A stretch of DNA of 64,000 nt from the NCBI GenBank assembly GCA_028023455.1, contig JAQFVV010012574.1, positions 2,466,101 to 2,530,100 of the forward strand, given 5' to 3'. The notes under the pieces were generated by a model. The model was not told the origin of the DNA. It was given only the letters and a program-made list of their open reading frames with translations, and did no database searches. This DNA is from Epiperipatus broadwayi. Lineage: Eukaryota; Onychophora; Udeonychophora; Euonychophora; Peripatidae. Both the position numbers and the translations under genes were made by a program. Of the stretch, positions 35,319 through 46,729 are shown one piece after another; position 1 is the first letter of the stretch, and each line of letters begins with the position of its first letter.

Positions 35319-35929
35319 TAAAAAGTAATCTATTGGAACTTGTGTGTTGTGCTCTTTGATAAATAAAGGGAAATGATTATATATATGCAATAGCAAGGTT
35401 TCTAAATATTGAAAATGAATTTAAACAAGCTCTGTAGCACACAATATATAAAGAAGTACTCAATAGGAAGAATTTTTCATAGTTTGTTCAAAATAGATTG
35501 CAATGTTTCATATTTTTAAAAAGACCTAGATTCAATAATATAGAGAATATTACTCTGTTATTGGATTAAAGTAACAAAAATTCTCATCAAGAATTTCAAC
35601 AAGGTGTTATACATGTGTGTGTGGAGTAGTACCTCACATTATCAGCAGAATGGGGACCAGACTTATAGTTAAGTGTGTTAGATCTTTTTCTAGTCATGGA
35701 ATCTACTTATTATATTTCTATAAAAGATAGACCAAAATCTATTTTACAATAATATTATTTTATTATATCCTAATTATGTTTCATTAATTATTATATTTTA
35801 TTAATACAATTAATTAAACATTTATAAATAAAATCAAAATCATTTTGTAAAATAATATGAGTTTAGATATCCTATTAGAAGAAATACAAAATAAAAAGAC
35901 ATAATTCTTAACTAGTCAAAATAAAAGTC
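35319..35929. other. AT-rich intergenic stretch
   Basis: No recognisable feature. Confidence 0.4.
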
Positions 35930-36280
35930 ATAGATCACATGACCCTATTCTCTTAAGCTTGAAAATTATAAACAATGAGGATTGCCAATTCCTCAACAAG
36001 CTTTATGATATATGCTTAGCTAGAGAAAGCATTTAAAATATCTGTCAGGACTGCCCCCAAACCTCTGACCATGGTTTCATGCTTTGGCACTCTTCAGAGA
36101 GGTGCTAGATAGGTTCAGACTCTAGATCCAAAAATATCAACCCAAAGCCAGCATTTAACTAAAATTTATCTATTGAATGGAAAATCTGAAAATTTCAGAC
36201 ATCTACATGTCTTCAAACCCAGCTATTCAACTCAAATAGCTGTATGGGGATGAGAGATCTTCTGACATACCAAGCTTTCT
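35930..36280 (-). repeat. Hammerhead repeat family III, inverted unit
   Basis: Reverse complement of the units to its right. In minus-strand order: CAGCTATTTGAGTTGAATAG, GACATGTAGATGTCTGAAA, AATGCTGGCTTTGGG, AGCACCTCT, ribozyme, GGGGGCAGTCCTGACAG, TTTAAATGC. It faces the direct tandem units, so a transcript through the region would also form a long duplex. Confidence 0.85.
36061..36103 (-). ncRNA. Hammerhead ribozyme, family III, complete core
   Basis: Minus-strand order: stem I ACCUCU (36103-36098), CUGAAGA (36097-36091), stem II GUGC-CAAA-GCAU, GAAA, a short stem III (ACC...GGU), cleavage base C (36067), stem I AGAGGU (36066-36061). Every invariant core base is present. Stem I has six Watson-Crick pairs and stem II four pairs with one G-U. 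The form is type I with minimal stem III. Confidence 0.8.
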
Positions 36281-36618
36281 CTAGCTAAGCATTTATCATA
36301 AAGCTTGTTGAGAAATTGGCAATCCTCATTGTTTATAATTTACAAGCTTAAGAGAATAGGGTCATGTGATCTATGACTTTTATTTTGACTATTTATAGTC
36401 TCTGCCTTATGTCTTACTAGATGTTATATTGTTAAGACTACTAATATGTGGTATGGATGAAGATCTCTCAGCCCCATATAGCTATTTGAGTTGGATAGCT
36501 GGATTTGAAGACATGTAGATGTCTGAAAATTTCAGATTTTCCACTCAATAGATAACTTTTAGTTAAATGCTGGCTTTGGGTTGGTATTTTTAGATCTAGT
36601 ATCTGAACCTACCCTAGC

Positions 36619-36659
36619 ACCTCTCTGAGGAATGCCAAAGCATGAAACCATGGTTAGAG
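36619..36659 (+). ncRNA. Hammerhead ribozyme, family III, complete core
   Basis: ACCUCU, CUGAGGA (36625-36631), stem II AUGC-CAAA-GCAU with four Watson-Crick pairs, GAAA (36644-36647), CCAUGG, U (36654), cleavage base U (36655), AGAG (36656-36659). The stem II base pair A-U replaces G-U of the other copies, so pairing is maintained. Confidence 0.8.
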
Positions 36660-37070
36660 AATTTGGGGGCGGTCCTGACAGAATATTTTAAATGCTTTCT
36701 CTAGCTAAGCATTTATCATAAAGCTCGTTGAGGAATTGACAATCCTCATTGTTTATAACTTACAAGCTTAAGAGAATATGGTCATGTGATCTTTGACTTA
36801 TTTTGACTATTTATAGTCTTTGCCTTATGTCTTATGCAATGTTATATTGCTAAGACTACTAGTATATGGTATGGCTGAAGATTTCTCAGCCTCATATAGC
36901 TATTTGAATTGGGAGGCTGAAGATTTCTCAGCCCCATATAGCTATTTGAGTTGGATAGCTGGGTTTGAAGACATGTAGATGTCTAAAAATTTTAGATTTT
37001 CCACTCAATAGATAACTTTTAGTTAAATGCTGGCTTTGGGTTGGTATCTAGTGTCTGAATCTACCCTAGC

Positions 37071-37113
37071 ACCTCTCTGAGGAGTGCCAAAGTATGAAAC
37101 CATGGTCAGAGGT
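37071..37113 (+). ncRNA. Hammerhead ribozyme, family III, complete core
   Basis: ACCUCU, CUGAGGA (37077-37083), stem II GUGC-CAAA-GUAU, GAAA (37096-37099), CCAUGG, U (37106), cleavage base C (37107), AGAGGU (37108-37113). The core is intact with a six-pair stem I. Confidence 0.8.
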
Positions 37114-37212
37114 TTTGGAGTCAGTCCTGACAGAGATATTTTAAATGCTTTCTCTAGCTAAGCATTTATCATAAAGCTTGTTGAGGAATTGGCAATCCTC
37201 ATTGTTTATAGT

Positions 37213-37980
37213 TCTTAACTGTTTTAATGTTCATAAAAATGGCTATTTTAATTTCATTTAGAATCTTCTTTCTATCAGTTATGACAATATTTATTGCAAG
37301 CCAATCATAGCTTATTTATTACCTTCAAAATGTATTATGTTTAACAAATAATAAAACCCATTAAATTGAATCCATTTAGGTATACAATGCAGTATAGTTC
37401 ATTTAAATGCATTTATGAACATTGGATCAATTTACAATCTTAGAAACAATAGTATCTTGTCTGTGAATGAAATCATATCACTACCAATAATAAATTTAAT
37501 TTTTTGCATATTCCTAAATAATATTTGGTACTGTCACAATGTGTGTTTTACTATCAGTTTCACATTCCCCTGTTAGATGCTATAGGCAGAAAGCAATTAA
37601 GAAATTAGTCCATAAGAAATAAAATTTCACATATTTATTATTGAATTCATTAAATGACCTTTTAGACAGCAAAATAACTCAAAAAAATATTCTGAATTGA
37701 TGGCATTAAGTATATTAAATAAAAACAATAAAAAAATATTCATAAGTGTAAATGTATATATTTATTACTGAATTTTTCTCTCATCAGGTATTGGACTATG
37801 GCACCCTAGGAGATTTTCCCCTAAGTTTTGCAACCATTTTATCAGCATATGCAGGACAAATTATACATACATAAGTTATAACTTGTAGATTTATGACTTT
37901 ACACTTGTCCAAATTATGATAATATTAAATAGTGCTATCACACTTATAACGTAAAGCTGTATAATTAATATCAATTAATC
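37213..37980. other. AT-rich intergenic stretch
   Basis: No recognisable feature. Confidence 0.4.
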
Positions 37981-37984
37981 AAAT

Positions 37985-38440
37985 AAAATGGCTGAGCACT
38001 TTCGAGAAACTGTACTTCTCATAATCATAGCCAGTTCGACTCATTCGTTGAAATCATTCTATCAGTATAATATACAAATGAGTCAATAAGACCATCTTTT
38101 TGATATAGCAAAACATGCTTCTTTACGATTAATGGTGAAGGAATTTTTTGCTATAAATTAAGCATCCTTTACCTTACGCTTAACATCATGCCTTTCAGTA
38201 CAAACCAATTTTGCAGATGTGGGTTCAAACTCATGTCCTGATACTTTTTGATGTGCAAAAATTGAAGTCCATTCTGGGTTAGTATGTGACTTATTATATC
38301 TATGCTTGTGTTGTGACAACCTAGTAGCTATGGTGGCTCTGGTTTCACCATAGTATGAAGCTTTGCATCCATTGTGAGGGCATGCCACCCTATACATGGC
38401 CTGTGAGGTAAGCTATGGTGTCTTTCGTGTTGTTAATAAG
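37985..38440 (-). pseudogene. Penelope-like element family D, inverted GIY-YIG arm
   Basis: The minus-strand frame at 38397-38158 encodes VACPHNGCKASYYGETRATIATRL and a following HE-containing segment, a GIY-YIG domain close to that at 39078-39395. The whole piece, including the 3' tail (AGTACAGTTTCTCGAAAG), is an inverted copy of about 39030-39500, separated by about 590 bp. Inverted partial copies at the 5' side are a known arrangement for PLEs. Confidence 0.8.
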
Positions 38441-38449
38441 CCTATTAGT

Positions 38450-39550
38450 TGAGCTTGGTATATGAAAACTCAGACAAATTTATACAACATAGTAGATAAT
38501 CACATAATATATACAAGGTATGTGGAAGACTTATTTGTTGCTGCTCCAGTAAATATTGTTGAGCAAATCAAAATCAGATACAAGTGCACACATCCTTAGA
38601 TTTAAATATTACATGGGAAAATATAAAGCAAGAAGTAAAATATTTAGATATTATGATACACAGAGAAGGAAGTACTTTGAACTATGCAATGGTCATGAAA
38701 CCACCATAAATTCGAGGACAGATTCACCGAGATTCATATACACCTATGGCTCACAAGTTTGCTGGTTTGACATCATTTCTTTTTAGAAATTACCATTTGT
38801 GCAAATTTGAGGCAGACAGAAGGTCTAATATGATTAATTATCCTAAAAATTTAATTGAATCAGGATACAAGCATGATGTAGTTTATAATAAGATTAGACA
38901 TTTTATTGATAATATTGGAACACACAAAGTTAGAGACAAGTAGCCTTGGCTATTATTGCCCTAAATGCACTCTTTGCATAAGACATTCTATAGGACTTTC
39001 TCTATGGAATTTCGTCTGTTTTCATACACCAAGCTCAACTAATAGGCTTATTAGCTTCGGATCAGATCTCACAGACCATGTACAGGGTGGCATGCCCTCA
39101 CAATGGATGCAAAGCTTCATACTATGGTGAAACCAGAGCCACCATAACTACTAGGTTGTCACAGCACAAGTATAGATATAATAAGTCACATACTAACCCA
39201 GAATGGACTTCAATTTTTGCACAACATCAAAAAGTATCAGAACATGAGCTCGAACCCACATCTGCAAAATTGGATTGTACTGAAAGGTATGATGTTAAGC
39301 GTAAGGTAAAGGAGGCTTACTTTATAGCAGAGGATTCCTTCACCATTAATCGTAAAGAAGCATGTTTTGCTATATCAAAAAGATGGTCTAATTGACTCAT
39401 TTGCATATTATATTGATAGAATGATTTCAACGAACAAGTCAGAACTGGCTATGATTATGAGAAGTACAGTTTCTCGAAAGCGCTCAGCCATTTTAATTGA
39501 CTAATTGATATTAATTATACAGCTTTACATTATAAGTGTGATAGCACTAT
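38450..39550 (+). pseudogene. Penelope-like element family D, RT C-terminus and GIY-YIG domain
   Basis: Across frame breaks the plus strand encodes the RT catalytic region RYVEDLFVAAP (about 38518-38550, RYVDD with D to E). The segment with MAHKFAGLTSFLFRNYHLC (38746 on) follows, then KNLIESGYKHDVVYNKIRHFI. Then comes a GIY-YIG domain at 39078-39395 with the signature ASYYGETRATITTRL, ending in AYFIAEDSFTINRKEACF. The upstream RT fingers are missing, and stops break the region 38580-38740. The endonuclease would nick target DNA in an intact element. Confidence 0.85.
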
Positions 39551-39904
39551 TTAATATTAACATACATAAGTTGTAAAATATGTGCAAAGTCAGTTTACAA
39601 TTTGCTTTTTTTTATTCAAATTTACTGTAATGGAAAAAAATATTATTATATCTGACCAAAAAACTTGATTGAAATCCTGTGCATGGACACCATGAAAGTG
39701 AAATAAATTTTCACATCAAGCTTTTTTGCTCCTTCTTAGTAAAACCACATTAATAACATGGTTCTGTATTGGTATAATCTTCTAAAAGATTGTATTAGTG
39801 CAATAATATCAACATTTTAATATAGCTATGAAAACTGTGGCAAGGTATGACAATTAATTAATGATAAATTAAAAGCTATGTCATCTATCATAGTAAATAT
39901 ATAT
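39551..39904. other. AT-rich intergenic stretch
   Basis: No recognisable feature. Confidence 0.4.
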
Positions 39905-40814
39905 TGTAACAGTCTGGGTTGCATCTCACTATGGTTAGAACTAGGGTCTGGTAGGATGCTGTGAATGACATGAAATACCTAACCTATGATCATAACTACC
40001 TCCAATGGGCTAGCTCTAAGTTTATACATTAGATACAATTTGGGCTAGTTCATCCATACATCTTTCCTCTTTCGGGTTCCGTTATCCCTCAGTACTCAAA
40101 CTCAGGGAAAAATCTGTCTTCAGGGCTCTCTTCAGGGGTGAATTTACACTAGATAGCAACTACTGCACCTTTATACAGGTTCCATTTGATTTAAAGATCC
40201 ATCCAAGCATATTACTGTATTATTTTATAAGAATAAGATGTGTGGGTGTATATATCCAGTTGTAAATTGTTGAATGAATGTATAAATGATTTTGATAAAC
40301 TAGAGATCAGTTTAGTTTAAATCAAATTGACAATGTTTATTAAATAACAAAACAAAAATTCAAAACATTTTAACATGAGAAAAAGATATAAATGTTTGTG
40401 TCAAAGATATATTTCTACCATATCAATGATTAAATGTGTTCACTATTCCAACCCTTACCCATGGTAACAAGGCACTAATTATTTACAAATCAGATAAAAT
40501 TAATAAAATCACATCATAATTACATTGATCATGAAGCTAACTAGCTTATTTACAATATTATACAAGTGTATGTATAATAGCCTCATTGTCCAGTTATTGA
40601 TGTTCCATCTTTTTGGGGGACCCCTACCTATGTATGGTTCTCTTTGGTTGATAGAAAAAACATTCGTACAAGAAAGTTAGTCATTTATATTGAAAAATAA
40701 ATATAAACGATCATTAGTTAACAATAATAAAAAAACAACTATCAAGAATTCTGTCCTGTAGTAAGTGTATTTGCTAAACTTTATTTAACATAAATTTTTT
40801 ATTTATTTAACACA
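39905..40814 (-). mobile_element. LTR remnant, second LTR family
   Basis: On the minus strand it begins TGTGTTAAAT and ends CTGTTACA, a short inverted terminal match. The flank at 40820-40831 is a purine tract on the minus strand, so it looks like a 3' LTR. It shares an ordered series of blocks with 46730-47680: GTTGCATC, TTCATCCA, CCGTTAT, GCAACT-CTGCACCT, CCCATGGTA, GCTAGCT-A-TTTACAA. It is diverged from the Gypsy LTR at 48440. Confidence 0.6.
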
Positions 40815-43100
40815 ATAATCCCCCCCCCTTCATTTTGTTATAATGGACTCTTCCACTTGTAGATACATTTCAGCTCCCATGTGTGGAAATAAATAAAACT
40901 AGAATTTTACAAACATATGTAAAAATACTACTACTAATAATAATAATGCATAATAAATGAAAACTTTCTTTAAGTCATCTTGATTAATGTTCAGGAGTTT
41001 GACAATAATGTCTTTTATGGATACAGTCTATCTCTCTTCGGATCATCCTTCTTTGGTAAGTCATTCATTAGTCGTTAAAATTCCTCGGTAACATGCTTGA
41101 AATGATGTTGTTTCCATTTTCTGCAGTTTCTTTTCTTCTCGATCCATTTGGACATTTAGTGTAGGATATTTGGTATTTCTTTAGGCATTATACAGGTAAG
41201 TAGATTAAATCATTGTGCTTCCATGGTCAAGATAGTAACACTCCACTCCTGTGGCACTGTTAATTTAGCCAGAATACATTGCACAGCAGTTTATAACAGA
41301 TTTAATTTTTCTTGATTTGCTATTTGGCATTTAATGGCATATATAAGAAAAAATTACTTCATCATTTATATAAATGCTGGCAATGTTCTATTTCTTTTTT
41401 CTCCATGTTCAAATAATACTGTTTTTTATTTTTAAATATTAATTTAAAATCAGTTCAGTGCTTTTGTTAAACCGCACAAATTTATCAAACTTTTCCCTAT
41501 TTACATTTCGGTTGTAATTTCTTAGTTTTATATTATATGAATAATATGGAATATTCGAACAAGTCATCCATCTTCTCTTATATTTGAACATTCGTTCTTA
41601 AGATGTTGGCTTTATACAGTTATTGCATCATTTGAAAAATAACAAAAGATGACAGAAATGAACTAGATTTGCTTTTATACCATGCTTAGTTTCTGGTGTT
41701 TGGTATACTATTTTTTCCATTTCCTTTTTTATTGCCGTGAAGGTCTATTGTGCATATTATATTGGTTGTAGTTAAAAAATAAAATTATGTAACAGAATTC
41801 TATTTTAATTTTCCACACTTGGTTGCCTAGAGATTGGCTTGACATTAGGTCATCACTATGTTTATTAAGTCTTAAGTCTTAATTTGTGACGTACAACACA
41901 TTGATAATTAACTCATTGTTGGTATATATATGTGAAGGATTTCTTTAATTGGGTTTTTATTTTTCATTAAATAAGAGAAATTAGTTCATTGTGACATTTG
42001 TTTATTTTGGTACTTAATAAAGCAAACATTTGTCGTATGGATACATATGTATGTTTACAAAAAAAAATGATAGGGCATATTCAACCACCTGTTGGTTAAG
42101 CTTATGTTTTAAATGGGTTTGATTTGGTGGAATGGTTAAATAAAGGCTGGTCTTGATAGGATTGTAAGCTACTCTTACAATATAGAATAAACATGTTATT
42201 AGCTGTTTATATTCCCCAAAAATGTTAGTTTTCCATTATTAATTTAGCAGATTTTTTGAAACCTCAAAATAACTTCAATGAAGATCTCGATCTTTTAGTA
42301 TCATTTGAGAAGTGAGTGGTCTCTCAGTTGCTGTGTAATGGTAAATTGAAAAAATTTCATCCATACTTAAAAAGAAAAAAAAAAGTGTTCTTTATTTTAA
42401 GCTTAGCAATTGGAAAATATTTAATGTTATTATTATTATTATCATTCAAATCAATATGGATGATTTTCTATAAACTTGCATTTGAAAAGGGAGGGTACAT
42501 ATAAATGTGTATATTTCTTTTGGAATTATTTCTTCTCTTATTACAGAACTATCTAATGGGTGGGTTGTGAAACTTAAGAAGATCACATTTTGTAGTAATA
42601 CTCAATATTTCAAAGACTTGTAAGCATGGCATTAATAAGCAATTGTAAATTATGTTTGTTCAGAATTAGGATCTAGAGAAAAATATTTTTAATTGTTTAA
42701 ATGTGAAACCAAGAAAAATAAACATTTTATGAATAAACTTAATTTCATATTTTTAGGATTCCAATATTCTTTTCATGTTAACAATGCTCACAACTATTTT
42801 GAAAATAAATGCTAAATGGTCTGGCATCAGCTCTGTTTATCATTCTTTTATTTTGTAAGCATTAGATGTAGTTTATCATAAAAATATTAAAAGATATTAA
42901 ATGCAGTAGTGAACAATTTCGTAATTTTGAACATTACCAGAGATTTAAAAAAACAAAAAAAAACATCAGATGATTCTAGCTAAAACAATGCTTTTCAAGA
43001 GCAAATTCTATTTTTTATTCTAGTTCTGCCACCTATTGTGAACATTGAGTAATTAATAGATATTAGATAATAGTACATCTTAAATTTCTATCGAATTGTA
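40815..43100. other. Intergenic or decayed retroelement interior
   Basis: If 39905-40814 is a 3' LTR on the minus strand, its interior would lie here. The 41020-41200 stretch has a slightly richer composition, but no RT, integrase or protease motif was found. Confidence 0.3.
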
Positions 43101-43380
43101 TCCTGTTTACATGCAAGATTTACTTTCTGGCCTATGGCCTTTGATCAATGAGAAGTTTTGGATCTGGATCCCATACCTCTGATAATACCGGAATAAAAAA
43201 AATGCTTTTGATTCCAGAGATATGTATTTTTTAAAGCTGTAAATAGATGCTAAAGCATATTGTGTGCAAAATCTAAAAGCAATGTCATGATAGTGAAATA
43301 ACATGTTATGAAGTGTATATGTAAAGGATCTCACGGTGTAGACATTTAGTATATTCATCTGCCATGCTTCTTATTTAGGT
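43100..43380 (-). repeat. Diverged family II repeat, tentative
   Basis: The minus strand reads GATCCAAAACTTCTCA, UUGAUCA, AAGGCC-AUA-GGCCA, GAAAG. This parallels the family II order (GATCCAAGA-CTCCTCA, CUGAUGA, AAGC...GCUA, GAAA) with a stem II that differs in sequence but still pairs. Confidence 0.3.
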
Positions 43381-44334
43381 TCAAATCTAAATCCAAGTCA
43401 AATGAATCTTGGGAAAAAAAAATTAAGTAATAAGTAAGCTTATGATTTTTAAATCAGCTCAGTCAATATAGCTAGCTACTTGTTATTGATCAGGAAGTGC
43501 ATATCTAATTGTGATTGGCTAGGGGATATAGGTTCCAGGTAAATGTGGATAGGGTAGATGAATGTCAGTGTGTTTGTAAAGTGATTGTGAAATGTCATGC
43601 TCCTGCAAGCACTAAATGCATCGTTTATCTTTGTAAATATTTATGGCACTTGAAATAATTTATTTTAATACATTTCTGAAAGCATCATTTGTTTTATTAT
43701 TTAATCATATTTTTACTAAATATAAATGAGCTTTTAATTAATGTAATAAAAAGGAAAATGATGGCATTTAGCGTATTTAAATTCATTAATTCATTATTTT
43801 AAGGGGAGAAAAAGTCTAAATGAAAAATGATTAGAACGATTACAAATAATCAGCAAATAATTGACAAATTTTCCAAGCTAATATTAGTAAGTTGTCTGAT
43901 TCCATCTTACTTATTTTTAGTTAGAATTGGTTGTTTTTGAAGTGCAAAATATAATTCTTAAAATACTTTTTTTTTTTTTTGCAGGCTTTTTAATGTCAGC
44001 AGTTGAAACTATTTTTAGGATCGATATATTAATGTGTTCTTTTATTTTATGATTTAATTTATGATTTAATGACGGTTGAGAATGAAGCCATTTTTATTCA
44101 CACTTTAAGTTGTAATTTTTTTAAAAAAAAAAACAATAAAAAAAAACAAGTTTATTTATCAAATGTATAATTAAAAAAAAACCAACAGCAACATAATAGA
44201 TAAACATAATATAATGTAGGTTCACATTAGAACATAACACAATTACAAATATAATTAAATTACCAATACAGAATTGCGTAACATAGCAGGAAACAAACAT
44301 GTACACACAAATACACGAATGTCTATCCTCTTAA
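43381..44334. other. AT-rich intergenic stretch
   Basis: No recognisable feature. Confidence 0.4.
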
Positions 44335-44645
44335 AACAGGCAAAATTCTCCATATAGTAGTGCCACTCAGTGCAAGCCAAAATAATCATTGAATGCCAGA
44401 AGGCTTGTGCATAAAATCCCTATCTAGTGCCTAGTCATTCAATATCCTGACTAATTTCTAGCTTGTGGCTTTCATCAGTGAGGAGTCTTGGATCTGAGAG
44501 AACTGCACCTAGATCTTAGGTGTCCATTGATTACGATGACTTGCATTGCAGTGGCATTAATGTATGGAGAGTTTTTCCTATTTTAATAACAGTTATGAGC
44601 AAGCATAAGAAATGGTGATCCATGTGATGTTTAGTGGTTTATGTC
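44335..44645 (-). repeat. Foldback repeat family II copy
   Basis: It contains internally inverted blocks (TCTCCATATAGTAGTGCCACT near 44349 against AGTGGCATTAATGTATGGAGA near 44551) and the family end GGTGATCCATGTGATGTTT. The hammerhead-like element is at 44441-44485. Confidence 0.65.
44441..44485 (-). ncRNA. Hammerhead-like motif, family II, core conserved
   Basis: Minus strand: CUCCUCA, CUGAUGA (44478-44472), AAGCCACAAGCUA hairpin, GAAA (44458-44455), UUAG, U, cleavage base C (44449), AGGAUAUU. The core strings are intact. The base of stem II is an A-A mismatch and stem I needs a one-base slip relative to the copy at 29287. Confidence 0.45.
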
Positions 44646-46194
44646 TACCCTCTCAAACCAATTGTCATTTTATTAAATGAAATATAATAAAGGTATATAA
44701 TTTCTCTTCAGAGCAACAATATATCAATTTCTAATAAAGTAGAGATGTTGCCATGTTTAAATTGATATTTAGAAAATAGCTTCATGGGCAAGACCCATTT
44801 TCTTTATTATCTTAATTTTTTTAATATAAAATAGTCCAAAATTGTTGATTGAAAATTTTTGCTGCTATTAAGAATGATTGCATTTAGATGATTAGGGCTG
44901 AGGGCAAAGTAATCACATTTGTCATTAGAGTAACATAAAGATAAACAACTATAGGCTCAATATTTGTAAAAATAGAATTCTTTCACAACCAATATTGAAA
45001 GCTACATTAATTATTTTGTTTTTACAATCCTTTTAATGTAAAATAATACAAATTGTTGATTGAAAAATGTAGTTACTTATTAAGTATGATCATATTCCTA
45101 TGATTAGACATGGGGGCAAAATAGTCCCATTTGTAATAAGGTTAAGATACCAATATACTGTAGACTACATCAAGTGTTTTATTTCTATAATCAATTCCTT
45201 GCCATCCACCTATTAACCCAGATTAACCAGAACTTTTTCTCTAACTAAGAATGTTTAAATATCCATATACCAAATGCTATTGGATAATTATCTACCTAAA
45301 TAAATAAATTATTTGTGGCCTGAAAATAATTCAGTTTATCTGGACATAGTTGAATTTCAGGTTATGCTGTAACAGGCAGCTGCTCAAACATTGCATTATG
45401 AACCTTTTTGGTTTTGTTGTTGCTTGCATTCAATAAGGTTTATGTGGTTTGTGGTTTTTAATTCTATTCATTTTACTATGAAAATTGGAGTTTATATTCA
45501 TAAGCAAAATGTCTGTAATGATATTGTCATAACAAGTTGTGAGTGCTTTCTAAAAATCTTGTGTGACAAATGATTTTGCAATGTTAGCATCCTTATTCCT
45601 CCTTAGTATTAGAAAATATATATAGTTTTAGCAAAAAAAAAAAAATTGAAATAGAAGTAGAGTGAAAGAGTCTGATATTTTTTTCAAAAATATTTGATCT
45701 CCTAAATAAGTTAGTCCACAGTCTTATTTTTCTTTCTGTCTTTTTTTTTTTTTTTTTGTGCCTGCTTTTAGAAATTAGATTTAAAGAATATATTAAATTT
45801 AATTATTGTTACTTTTTATAATAACATCATTGGTATTCAGAGATGTAATTTAAAAACTTTATTGACCGTAATTTTGAAAGCTCTTATACTGGTAAAAGAT
45901 GGCAATTAGCTCTTTTAAGTTTTTAAAAGAGAATATTTTTATATTAACAAAAAAAAAAAACATTTTGTTAACAATAATATTAGATAGCTTTTTAATATAT
46001 GTCATAAGTAATGGCATTTTAAAATCATCTCACATTTTTAGTATGAGCATGTGTGGTTTTTTTTTAAGTTTACATATTATGAAATGTTTTACTGTAAAAT
46101 TTCCCTTTCTTGAAGTAAATGAGAAAGATAAGAGAAAATTTATCAAGTTATTCTATAATTGATCAATAATAATCAATTAAAGTATGCAGAATGT
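44646..46194. other. AT-rich intergenic stretch
   Basis: Short frames at 45391-45573 and 45899-46162 have no motif and AT-driven composition. Nothing else was recognised. Confidence 0.4.
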
Positions 46195-46670
46195 GATGTG
46201 ATTCGATACGATGTCACCTTTATCGAAGTCAGGAATCTCAGTCACTATAAACCCGTTATCCACCTTACTTTACCTTTCCATTCCCACCCTACGTTTTTCC
46301 CATATTCTTCTCTATTCTGATTCATCCCATTTGCACAAAGAGAATGAAAATATAAAGAAAGTAGTCCTTCTTACTATAACGGAACGAACAATTCTCATCA
46401 TACACCCTCCCTATACCTATCATACTAGTCATGCCATTCGTTAATTCGATCTTTAGCAGTGTGTAGTCCCTCTACACATCGTGCATCCAAGTTAATCGAA
46501 AGATATAACGGATGGAACAATTACAACCAAAAGATGATGACGCCAGATATAACGGACGGACTGATTACAACTAATCCCCAAACATTGCAAACACCAGATG
46601 TAATGGATGGTCAACTAACTTGCAGACTGTACTTCTATGCAGGTGTAGCAATATGGTGAGGGGATAAGTT
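46195..46670. other. GC-richer patch of unknown nature
   Basis: Base composition is visibly less AT-biased than on either side. CCAGATATAACGGACGGA, with related AGATATAACGGATGGA and CCAGATGTAATGGATGG, repeats three times at 46500-46610. It could be part of a transposon or a decayed exon. No family is recognised. Confidence 0.3.
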
Positions 46671-46729
46671 AATATACTTTAAATTATTACCCCTAATGAA
46701 ACAATCTGCAAAGACCTACCAGGCTTAGA

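Larger units (their letters stand above)
36281..37212 (+). repeat. Hammerhead repeat family III, direct tandem array
   Basis: Slightly more than two head-to-tail units. The block TTTCTCTAGCTAAGCATTTA recurs at about 36280, 36700 and 37150. The two ribozyme cleavage positions (36655, 37107) are 452 bp apart and bound one full monomer, 36656-37107. Inside this monomer a block of about 42 bp beginning GGCTGAAGATTTCTCAGCC is duplicated (36867-36950). No tRNA-like promoter, LTR or coding region is visible. Confidence 0.85.

Noticed and set aside
35930-37212. CRISPR-like or satellite array
   Set aside because: There is no short repeat/spacer pattern. Units are about 450 bp with ribozymes, and the context is eukaryotic.
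38556-39130. Separate short genes in three frames
   Set aside because: They are pieces and out-of-frame shadows of one decayed PLE coding region.
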